A DNA stretch of 12,798 nucleotides from Lentisphaeria bacterium (GTDB taxonomy: Bacteria; Verrucomicrobiota; Lentisphaeria; Oligosphaerales; JAFGRS01), in the NCBI GenBank assembly GCA_016935045.1, contig JAFGRS010000143.1, positions 1-12,798 of the forward strand, written 5' to 3'. Below the pieces are notes generated by a model that was not told where the DNA came from, searched no databases, and worked only from the letters and a program-made list of their open reading frames with translations. Both the position numbers and the translations under genes were made by a program. Below are positions 6,835 through 12,798 of the stretch, piece by piece. The first letter of the stretch is position 1. Each line of letters starts with the position of its first letter.

Positions 6835-8372
6835 GGTGCGGCCTCCGCCGGGCCGGGAACCACGCCGCGCCCGTCGTCCCCCGGAGGGTGAACCACGACC
6901 CCAAACTCCCAGTAGCTCTTGACCTGGCACGACTTGACCACGAGATCGTGCTCCCCCGCACCGAGGGACACCGCGACCACGTGCCGCGTTGCGGTGGCAG
7001 GGGCGCAGCGCTCGCTCCCGAAGACCTCCCTGCCGTCGATCCAGACGCGGATCCAGTCGTCGTGCTGGATGTCCACCAGGTGCGGCCCGGCCACCGTTTC
7101 CAGCCGGGTCGCGGCATAGGCCAGGGAGTAGTTCCGCCGGCTGACGGCGGCGCGCATGTCGAGAAGTCCGAAGGGCGTGATCGCGTCGGCCGGCACCTCC
7201 CGCCACTCGATTCCCGCCGACTCCCCGGAGAGGTCCCGGAGCAGGGCCCGGTCCCGTTCGGCGCCCTGGTCGAGTCCGGCGCGGGGATTGAGGCGGAAGG
7301 ACCGTGACACACGCCAGCGGTAGGGACGCAGGAGGAGCACTTCGCGGACCTGTTCGAAGCCGTCCGCTGTCAGGAGGCGGCAGCGCAGGCACGCGGGACC
7401 GCGGGGCATCGAGGGGTGCGCCCGGAGCAGCACCCGCCGGCAGACGAGGGGCCCGTCCCCCGGATCCAGCCGCAGTCCGTCACTGGGCGTCAGGGTGAGG
7501 GGCGCGTCCGTCTCGAAGGAGCACTCCGCCGGGCCGCCGGGGTCCCGGTTCCAGCGCACCCAAACGTCCAGCGGGGTCTCGGTCCCTGGCTGGACGACCC
7601 GGACGGGGAGGGGGAGCAGGGGCAGCGCGCGCTTCCGTTCGTGATGCAGGAGGTAGTCGGTGGGCGGCAGGGCCTCGCCCCCCCGGTCGCAACCGCCGAT
7701 GGCCAGGGCGGCGCTCGGCATCCACGGGGCAGCCGGCACCCAGGGCGTCGTCGCGGGGAGCATGCCACCGGGCTTGCCGCTGCCCGCCGGCAGGAGGGCC
7801 ACCTGATCGAACCAGACCCCGTCTTCCCGGTTCGTGACCTCGAGGCGCGTCGTCCCCGCCGCCAGCCGCCGGCGGCCCGCACTGAGCCAGTGCCAGGCCT
7901 GCATCGAATGGCTGGTGAGGACAGCCCCGTCGCCGTCCCGGTCCCAGGAGACCCCGAGCGAGTTGCTGCAGTTGCCGTGCCACTGCACCCGGAACCACAA
8001 CTCGTAGGTACCCGTGGCGGGAACCGGCAACTCGAACCAGGCCCGCCCATCCGCCGCGCCGCGGAAGGCCTCGCCGCTGCCGGCGCCCTCCGGCACCGTC
8101 AGGGCCAGGTCCCCGGATGCGCCCGCCACCCGGACCGGCTGCCAGGGATGGCTGAACTCGCGGCAGAGCTCCGCTTCGAAGACCTGCGACGGCGGCATGT
8201 CCGAATCCGCCGCCAACGCCATCCCCGTCGCCAGGCCCAGGAGTGCCGGTAGTACAGCGATCCGCAGCTCCAGCCGGCGCGCCCGGCCCCGCGACGGGGG
8301 GCGGGAACGCGCCTCCGGGAAGGCCGGCCGAGGCGGTCCGCAGACCGGGCGGGGGACTCTGGTTCGCGTCAT
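6831..8372 (-). CDS. Exported protein with two jelly-roll / carbohydrate-binding-like modules, no visible catalytic domain
   Basis: A 513-residue protein. Residues 34-54 look like a Sec signal after an unusually long Arg/Pro-rich leader (1-33), with likely cleavage after ALA (54). Residues 65-196 resemble a CBM6/35-like galactose-binding fold: EAEL at the start, FELPVPATGTYELWFRVQW, W160/W162, then TNREDGVWFDQVALLPAG; the NREDG...DQ ending is typical of such modules in PVC secreted proteins. Residues 240-345 look like a beta-sandwich linker. Residues 355-497 form a second beta module with HDDWIRVWIDGREVF (437-451) and a LGAGEHDLVVK ending, like accessory domains beside glycoside hydrolases and esterases. 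I see no nucleophile or acid motif, so a binding or structural role is likely. The ATG at 8372 overlaps the esterase stop (ATGA) without a clear ribosome site, suggesting translation by coupling. The long leader leaves some doubt about the exact start. Confidence 0.82.
   Translation of the reverse strand: MTRTRVPRPVCGPPRPAFPEARSRPPSRGRARRLELRIAVLPALLGLATGMALAADSDMPPSQVFEAELCREFSHPWQPVRVAGASGDLALTVPEGAGSGEAFRGAADGRAWFELPVPATGTYELWFRVQWHGNCSNSLGVSWDRDGDGAVLTSHSMQAWHWLSAGRRRLAAGTTRLEVTNREDGVWFDQVALLPAGSGKPGGMLPATTPWVPAAPWMPSAALAIGGCDRGGEALPPTDYLLHHERKRALPLLPLPVRVVQPGTETPLDVWVRWNRDPGGPAECSFETDAPLTLTPSDGLRLDPGDGPLVCRRVLLRAHPSMPRGPACLRCRLLTADGFEQVREVLLLRPYRWRVSRSFRLNPRAGLDQGAERDRALLRDLSGESAGIEWREVPADAITPFGLLDMRAAVSRRNYSLAYAATRLETVAGPHLVDIQHDDWIRVWIDGREVFGSERCAPATATRHVVAVSLGAGEHDLVVKSCQVKSYWEFGVVVHPPGDDGRGVVPGPAEAAP
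6842..6846 (-). promoter_or_regulatory. Strong ribosome binding site fixing the start at 6834
   Basis: On the minus strand GGAGG is followed by 7 bases and then ATG (6834-6832). It lies within the 3' end of the upstream gene, and with the ATGA overlap it decides this start over the long open frame reaching 7392. Confidence 0.8.
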
Positions 8373-11300
8373 CGGCACAGACGGTCTCGGATGATCTCGG
8401 CGATGCGTTCCTTGCTCTCGATCTCGGCACGCACGGCGAACTCCCCTGCCGCCCCAAGGCTGCGGAACACCGCCGCACTCCAGGCAAAACGCGCCGCAGC
8501 GGCTGCCGCCGGCAGACCCGTTCCCGTCGGGTCCGTGGGGTTGAGCACGCACACCGGCCGGGGCGCCAGGGCCGCGGGCAGGTCCGCCAGGTCCGCGTGC
8601 TCGAGGGCCCCGCGTACCCAGCAATACCCCCATCCCTCGTACGAGTCCGCCTCCACCAGGTCCACAAAGGACGGCAGCATCCCCACACAGGCCACCCCCG
8701 ACACCCGATCGTGCCGACAGCCGGCCAACAGGGCCCATACCCCTCCCAGGCCCTCCCCCACCAGCGCCGCCCCGGAGTCGCCCGCCGACGGGACCATGGT
8801 GACCAGGGCGTCCACCGCGGTCCCGGCGTCCAACGCCTGCCAGGCCAGGGCGGTGCTGCTGCCGTAGGCGTAGGCCACCGCGGCTGCTTCGACCCGGAAA
8901 CGGGCGGCGTCGTAGAGCCGCAGGGAGGGCAGGGCTCGGTCCGCCAGGGGATCGCCTTCGCCGCTCCCCGCCACGTCCGCGCACAATACCGGTACGCCCA
9001 GCCGCACCAGACGCAGGGCCAGCGACGGCTGCTCGAGCCCGGACGGCTTGCCCCGTTCCGAGACCAACACCACCGGCCGCAATGCCGCCCCCACCGCCGG
9101 CTCCGGCGAAAGCAGGGCCGCGGGAACCGTGCGGTCACCCGCGAGAATGGCCACCTTCCGCACCCGAACCCCGTCCTGGACATACCCGCCCCGCTCCAGC
9201 AGGACGGGGGCGGGCCTCTCGGGGACCAGGCCGAACCCCCTCTCGGCCGCCGCCCGGACCGCCGCCGCCGCGGCGGTGCCGGCCTCCGCGGGAGGCAGAG
9301 GGTGCGCTCGCCGCAGACGTTTCGCCGCGTCGGCGTTGAGGGAACGGATCGTGGCGCCTCCGAGGCTGGTCTGCACGCATCCCGTCTCGGTGCAGTGCAG
9401 CCGCTCCTCGGGCAGGGGTTCGAGGGGAGGCTCCTCGACCGGGACGCCTTCGAGCTGGAACCAACGGCTGAGCCAGGCGTAGATCGCCTCGCGTTTGGGC
9501 TGCTTGAGGTCGTGCACGCCGTCCACCCACTGGTGGCGCAGGCGCTCCTCGGGAACCCCCAGACCGGCGTAGAACCGCTGCATGTCCCGGCAACGGACTT
9601 CGTGGTGGGCTTCCCCCGACTTCTCGCCGACGACGAACAGGCAGGGCCGGGGAGCGATCAGGGACAGCACCTCGCGGTCCACCAGAGTGCCGCCGCAGAG
9701 GTACGTATTCTCCATGCTGCCCCCCGGGTGTCCGGCGGCACAGACCGCGACGCGCTCGTCGACGGCGGTGATCAGCAATGCCATCTGCCCGCCGCCGGAA
9801 TTCCCCACCGCCGCGATGCGCTGCGGGTCCACCTCCGGGCGCTGCAGCAGGACATCGAGGGCCCGGATGCAGTCCCAGGTGCGGTATCCTGCCAGGCAGC
9901 GGCCGACGAGCCACGAGGGTCTGCCGGCGTAGTGGTGTTGGGGTACGCAGCGCGGGACGAGGTCCTTGCCGGTGGCGGGGTCGACGTATTCCGAGCGTTC
10001 GCCCTGGCCGGTGGGGTCGATGGCGAGTACGACGCATCCCTTCAGCACCAGTCCGAGACAGCACTCGTGATAGAGGTGGTAGGCCTTGCCCGCGGCGGCG
10101 TGGCCGCAGGTGAACAGGACTCCGGGCCGCCGCCGGCCGGGCTCCCCGTCCGGCGGGGTGGGAAGGTAGAGGTTGGCCGTGACCAGGTAGCCGGGCTGGG
10201 ACTGGAAGATCAGCTTCTCGATGCGGTACCCGGGTCCCTCGACGATGCCCGTGGGGCGCAGTTCGAGGGGACATGGGGGGCCGTATTCGCCGAGGATCTC
10301 GGGCAGTCGCTGACGGATCTCGGCCAGGTAGGCTCGCCACTGCTCGGGCGAATGCAGTCCCGCCAGCCGCTCCTCCCGTTGGCGTCGTCTCGCCTCCGCC
10401 ATGGCCTCGGCGGCCGCGGTGTACTGCTGCCGCACTGCCCGGGCCTCGGCAGGATCCGGAAACACGACCAGCGAATCCGGCAGCCGCAGAGCCGCCTCGG
10501 CCAGGAGCTGCCCGCCAAAGCGCCCGACGGGACGGCACGAGACGCGCACCAGGCGCATCCCCTCACCCCCATCCCGCACCGCCTCCACGGCCATGCGGCT
10601 CCGACGCTGCAGGTCGATCCCCTCGAACACACACTCCCGCACCACATCCTCCACCGGGTGGTCCGCCGGTGTCCGATCCAATACCACCGACCCCACCGCC
10701 GACCCGTTGACCAGCAGGGTCAGCCGGCCGGCACCATCCCGCTCGTCCAGCACCCCGAGCGTCACCTCGTAGCGCGCCGTCGGCCCCCAGAACACCGCCT
10801 CCGCACGCCCCCGAACCGCTTCCGGCAGAAGCCCGAGCACCGGAACCCTGCCCCGCGTCTCGGAACGGTACCCCTCCCGCTGCCGGAAATCCTCGGGCAC
10901 CAGCACCGTGGGAGGGACCGACCGCACGCCCGGGGGAACGCCGGGGCTGCCGTGCAGGCCGACGTCGTCGAACCACGCCGTCCCTTCGCCGTCGCACTCG
11001 AGGTAGAGCATAACATAGGCGCACGATTCCGGAACCGTGGTCCGGATGCCGAGAGGCGTCCACCCGCGGACGCCCGCGACGCGGTCCGAGGATACCTGCG
11101 CGGCAATCCGGCCCTCCGCGGTCATGCAGTAGAGGGTGAGGTAGGCCGCGCCGCCGGCGATCCGGGTGCGGACCCAGGCGCTGGCTTCGGCCGGGCTTCC
11201 GGGCGCCGGCGCCAGGTCGCCCAGGTGGCCCGTGCGCCAGCGGCTGTGCACGTGCGCGCGGTTGTGGATCCGTGCCGCCGCGCCGTCCCCGCGTCCGCCG

Positions 11301-11497
11301 GCGGGATCGAGGTCCAGGGAGCGGGAGGCATCCGTCGGTGTCCTCGCCTCCCAGTATGCGGGCGCGCCGCAGTCGGTCTCCTCGAAGCCCGGATTGGCCA
11401 CCTGCAACGACGCCATGGCCCCGGCCAGACCCAGGGTGGGGACGGCGACCAAAGCAAGGGTACCGCACTGGATTGCCCGGTGCTGCAGCATGCGCAT
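8369..11497 (-). CDS. Large secreted tandem alpha/beta-hydrolase (acetyl-xylan-esterase/dienelactone-hydrolase-like) with N-terminal binding module
   Basis: A 1042-residue exported protein. Residues 1-29 form a signal peptide ending AMA. Residues 30-183 (ANPGFEE..., ...TAWFDDVGL) match a CBM4/9-like carbohydrate-binding module. Residues 205-325 are a second beta module and 340-410 are helical. Residues 420-690 form an AXE1/dienelactone-hydrolase-type domain: AIDPTGQGERSEY, nucleophile elbow GNSGGG with Ser567, IAPRP (615-619) before the acid strand, and catalytic His662 in DGVHDLKQP. The acid is unusual: GEKS (624-627) has Ser where Asp is normally expected, so Glu625 or Glu629 may serve. Residues 740-1042 repeat the fold (VLVSERGKP..., CADVAGSGEGDP, ALAPRPVCVL), but the elbow reads GEGLG with Gly916 in place of Ser, and no terminal catalytic His is visible, so this half is probably non-catalytic. 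ATG 11497 has GGAGG 9 bases upstream; GTG 11527 is the less likely alternative. It likely removes esters from a polysaccharide, but the substrate is unproven. Confidence 0.88.
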   Translation of the reverse strand: MRMLQHRAIQCGTLALVAVPTLGLAGAMASLQVANPGFEETDCGAPAYWEARTPTDASRSLDLDPAGGRGDGAAARIHNRAHVHSRWRTGHLGDLAPAPGSPAEASAWVRTRIAGGAAYLTLYCMTAEGRIAAQVSSDRVAGVRGWTPLGIRTTVPESCAYVMLYLECDGEGTAWFDDVGLHGSPGVPPGVRSVPPTVLVPEDFRQREGYRSETRGRVPVLGLLPEAVRGRAEAVFWGPTARYEVTLGVLDERDGAGRLTLLVNGSAVGSVVLDRTPADHPVEDVVRECVFEGIDLQRRSRMAVEAVRDGGEGMRLVRVSCRPVGRFGGQLLAEAALRLPDSLVVFPDPAEARAVRQQYTAAAEAMAEARRRQREERLAGLHSPEQWRAYLAEIRQRLPEILGEYGPPCPLELRPTGIVEGPGYRIEKLIFQSQPGYLVTANLYLPTPPDGEPGRRRPGVLFTCGHAAAGKAYHLYHECCLGLVLKGCVVLAIDPTGQGERSEYVDPATGKDLVPRCVPQHHYAGRPSWLVGRCLAGYRTWDCIRALDVLLQRPEVDPQRIAAVGNSGGGQMALLITAVDERVAVCAAGHPGGSMENTYLCGGTLVDREVLSLIAPRPCLFVVGEKSGEAHHEVRCRDMQRFYAGLGVPEERLRHQWVDGVHDLKQPKREAIYAWLSRWFQLEGVPVEEPPLEPLPEERLHCTETGCVQTSLGGATIRSLNADAAKRLRRAHPLPPAEAGTAAAAAVRAAAERGFGLVPERPAPVLLERGGYVQDGVRVRKVAILAGDRTVPAALLSPEPAVGAALRPVVLVSERGKPSGLEQPSLALRLVRLGVPVLCADVAGSGEGDPLADRALPSLRLYDAARFRVEAAAVAYAYGSSTALAWQALDAGTAVDALVTMVPSAGDSGAALVGEGLGGVWALLAGCRHDRVSGVACVGMLPSFVDLVEADSYEGWGYCWVRGALEHADLADLPAALAPRPVCVLNPTDPTGTGLPAAAAAARFAWSAAVFRSLGAAGEFAVRAEIESKERIAEIIRDRLCR

Positions 11498-11506
11498 GAC
11501 CCCTTG

Positions 11507-11511
11507 CCTCC
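11507..11511 (-). promoter_or_regulatory. Ribosome binding site fixing the esterase start at 11497
   Basis: GGAGG on the minus strand lies 9 bases before ATG 11497-11495. This position favours that ATG over the GTG at 11527 and the second ATG at 11491. Confidence 0.75.
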
Positions 11512-11583
11512 GCGATGTCCCCGCCACATCCCCGCCCCGCCGTAGCGCTCGGGCGACCCGCGTCCGGGGACTGCCGGCGCCAC

Positions 11584-12537
11584 TCAGGCGGGGGGCGGAA
11601 TCCGTTCCAGAATGCTCTCTACCACGCTCGATTTCCGGGTCCCGGCGTAGCTGGCCTTGGTGTCGAGAACGAGGCGGTGAGCCACCACCGGCACCGCCAG
11701 CTCACGCACGTCGTCGGGAATCACGAAGTCCCGGCCGCGCATCAGGGCAAGGGCCTGGCAGGCCCGGTACAGAACCAGGACGGCCCGGGGGCTGGCGCCC
11801 AGACGCAACCGGGCATCGTCGCGCGTCTCCCGGACCAGGCGGGTGATGTAGTGCACGATGCTCTCCTCGACGTGCACCTGGCAGACCCGTTCCTGCGCGC
11901 CCAGCACATCCTCCGTCGTGGCCACGGCCTGGAGGGCCTCCAGCGGATGACTGAGGCGCTGGTCCAGGACGATGGCGACCTCACTGTCCTCGTCGGGATA
12001 GCCGATCTCGAGGCGCATGGAAAAGCGGTCCAACTGGGCCTCGGGAAGGGGATAGGTCCCGTGGTACTCGACGGGATTCTGGGTGGCAAGTACGAGAAAG
12101 GGCCGGTGCAGGGGATGCCTTTCGCCCTCGATGGTGACCTGCAGCTCACTCATGGCCTCGAGCAAGGCCGACTGCGTCCGCGGCGAGGCGCGGTTGATCT
12201 CGTCAGCCAGAAGAACATTGCAGAAGACCGGCCCCTGCCGGAAGCTGAACTCACCGGTCTTGGGCGAGTAGATCATGCCGCCTACAATGTCCGTCGGCAA
12301 CAGGTCCGGAGTGAACTGAATGCGCCGGAAGGCGCCCCGGATGGACCGCGCCAGCGCCTTCGCCAACGTCGTCTTGCCCACCCCGGGAACATCCTCGATC
12401 AGAACGTGCCCATTGCAGAGCAACGCCACGAGCAGGGAATCCAGCGCGGATTCCTTGCCCCGGATCACCCGACACAGATTCCCCTTGAGGGAAGTAAGCA
12501 GCAAACGAACGTCGGTAGCCATGAAACCCACATGCAT
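11584..12537 (-). CDS. MoxR-family AAA+ ATPase
   Basis: A 317-residue cytoplasmic ATPase of standard MoxR length. Counted from ATG 12537: Walker A PGVGKTT (51-57), Walker B VLLADEINRA with Asp112/Glu113, sensor-1 region ATQNP (151-155, Asn154), EAQLDRF with Arg171, and sensor-2 GASPRA (247-252). MoxR proteins are chaperone-like ATPases that assemble or activate partner proteins, often with VWA/DUF58 proteins encoded next door. Here the next gene, 86 bases downstream on the same strand, is the secreted esterase, with no DUF58 or VWA gene visible, so the partner is unclear. ATG 12537 and ATG 12522 (starting MATDVRLLL) are both possible starts, and neither has a strong ribosome site. It is the first gene of the minus-strand run, but cotranscription with the esterase is only inferred from orientation and the lack of an obvious terminator in the gap. 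Confidence 0.93.
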   Translation of the reverse strand: MHVGFMATDVRLLLTSLKGNLCRVIRGKESALDSLLVALLCNGHVLIEDVPGVGKTTLAKALARSIRGAFRRIQFTPDLLPTDIVGGMIYSPKTGEFSFRQGPVFCNVLLADEINRASPRTQSALLEAMSELQVTIEGERHPLHRPFLVLATQNPVEYHGTYPLPEAQLDRFSMRLEIGYPDEDSEVAIVLDQRLSHPLEALQAVATTEDVLGAQERVCQVHVEESIVHYITRLVRETRDDARLRLGASPRAVLVLYRACQALALMRGRDFVIPDDVRELAVPVVAHRLVLDTKASYAGTRKSSVVESILERIPPPA

Positions 12538-12662
12538 TGCCGGAAATGACGAACACCAGAACCGCCACCATGACCCCGCGACGCCGCGAAGTCAACCCCC
12601 CCGCGCCGCGGAAATCAGGGCTGTTGCAGGATCCCAACGCCGCCGCCGGGCTTGTCCCCGGC

Positions 12663-12745
12663 GGAGCGCCGATGGGAGGGCAGGGAGAGGGCGCCGGCAG
12701 GCCCTCCCTGCCCGAATCGGCGCTCCACTGCCGCAAGGGCAGTGG
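12663..12745. other. Two adjacent strong hairpins upstream of the MoxR gene
   Basis: The first stem pairs GGAGCGCCGAT (12663-12673) with ATCGGCGCTCC (12716-12726), then GGGCAGGGA with TCCCTGCCC and GGGC with GCCC, around a GCCGGCAG loop. The second pairs CCACTGCC (12725-12732) with GGCAGTGG (12738-12745) around a 5-base loop, overlapping the foot of the first by two bases. There is no T-tract on either side, so a simple intrinsic terminator is unlikely. It may be a palindromic repeat element or an mRNA leader structure. The rest of 12538-12662 shows nothing I can name, and I could not support a promoter. Confidence 0.75.
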
Positions 12746-12798
12746 CGGCGGGAAGCTCCTGCCGAGGCGGTTCCCCGGCGGCGGGAAGCTCCTGCCGA
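12744..12798. repeat. 33-bp tandem repeat at the right window edge
   Basis: GGCGGCGGGAAGCTCCTGCC (plus GA) occurs at 12744-12765 and again exactly at 12777-12798, a step of 33 bases, with GGCGGTTCCCC between. The array is cut by the window end. Its reverse complement shares AGC-T-TCCCGCC-like text with the left-edge 34-bp unit, so the two may be related intergenic minisatellites. Confidence 0.8.

Noticed and set aside
4528..6891. Open frame of 787 codons on the plus strand opposite the helical-repeat gene
   Set aside because: It is antisense to a frame with a signal peptide, ATGA overlap and strong ribosome site, and its own product has no recognisable feature.
8243..11545. Open frame of 1100 codons on the plus strand opposite the esterase
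   Set aside because: It is a shadow of the esterase gene; the translation has no family resemblance and the opposite strand carries GNSGGG and a CBM-like domain.
12251..12736. A 161-codon minus-strand frame extending upstream of the MoxR gene
   Set aside because: It is out of frame with MoxR across their overlap and passes through the hairpins; MoxR motifs are in the other frame.

Overview
The window is very GC-rich DNA with long open frames on both strands, so coding calls rest on recognisable protein families, start sites and gene spacing rather than on open length. The mix suggests a bacterium of the PVC superphylum (Verrucomicrobiota, Kiritimatiellota, Lentisphaerota or Planctomycetota). 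It includes a large secreted esterase with binding modules, a secreted jelly-roll protein, a MoxR ATPase, a fused sugar-phosphate nucleotidyltransferase/kinase, and intergenic decamer repeats of the 'CCGTGTCCATCCGTGG' type. This is an inference from gene style; no rRNA or other phylogenetic marker is present.

Layout. Bases 1-116 are a 34-bp tandem repeat cut by the window edge. Bases 276-3689 (+) hold a two-gene unit only 3 bases apart: a cytoplasmic nucleotidyltransferase fused to an APH-type sugar kinase (MurU/AmgK-like, possibly cell-wall sugar recycling), then a predicted lipoprotein of the phospholipase D superfamily. Bases 3690-4572 lie between convergent transcription units and hold several repeat families plus a decayed fragment of a REP-associated tyrosine transposase (IS200-like) on the minus strand. 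Bases 4573-12537 (-) hold four genes, transcribed right to left: MoxR-family AAA+ ATPase, tandem alpha/beta-hydrolase esterase, jelly-roll/carbohydrate-binding-like protein, and a helical-repeat protein with a propeller-like tail. The last three are joined by two 4-base ATGA stop/start overlaps, so they are almost certainly co-translated. Bases 12538-12798 have no gene but hold two strong hairpins and a 33-bp tandem repeat that runs off the right edge.

How the genes may work together. The three coupled minus-strand genes all begin with export signals and carry binding, hydrolase and scaffold-like modules. They look like one extracytoplasmic machine, perhaps for de-esterifying a polysaccharide or handling another polymer. 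The MoxR ATPase upstream could act as a maturation chaperone, but its usual DUF58/VWA partner is not in the window. The plus-strand pair joins a soluble sugar-activation enzyme to an envelope phosphodiesterase-fold lipoprotein; both fit envelope metabolism, but substrates cannot be read from sequence.
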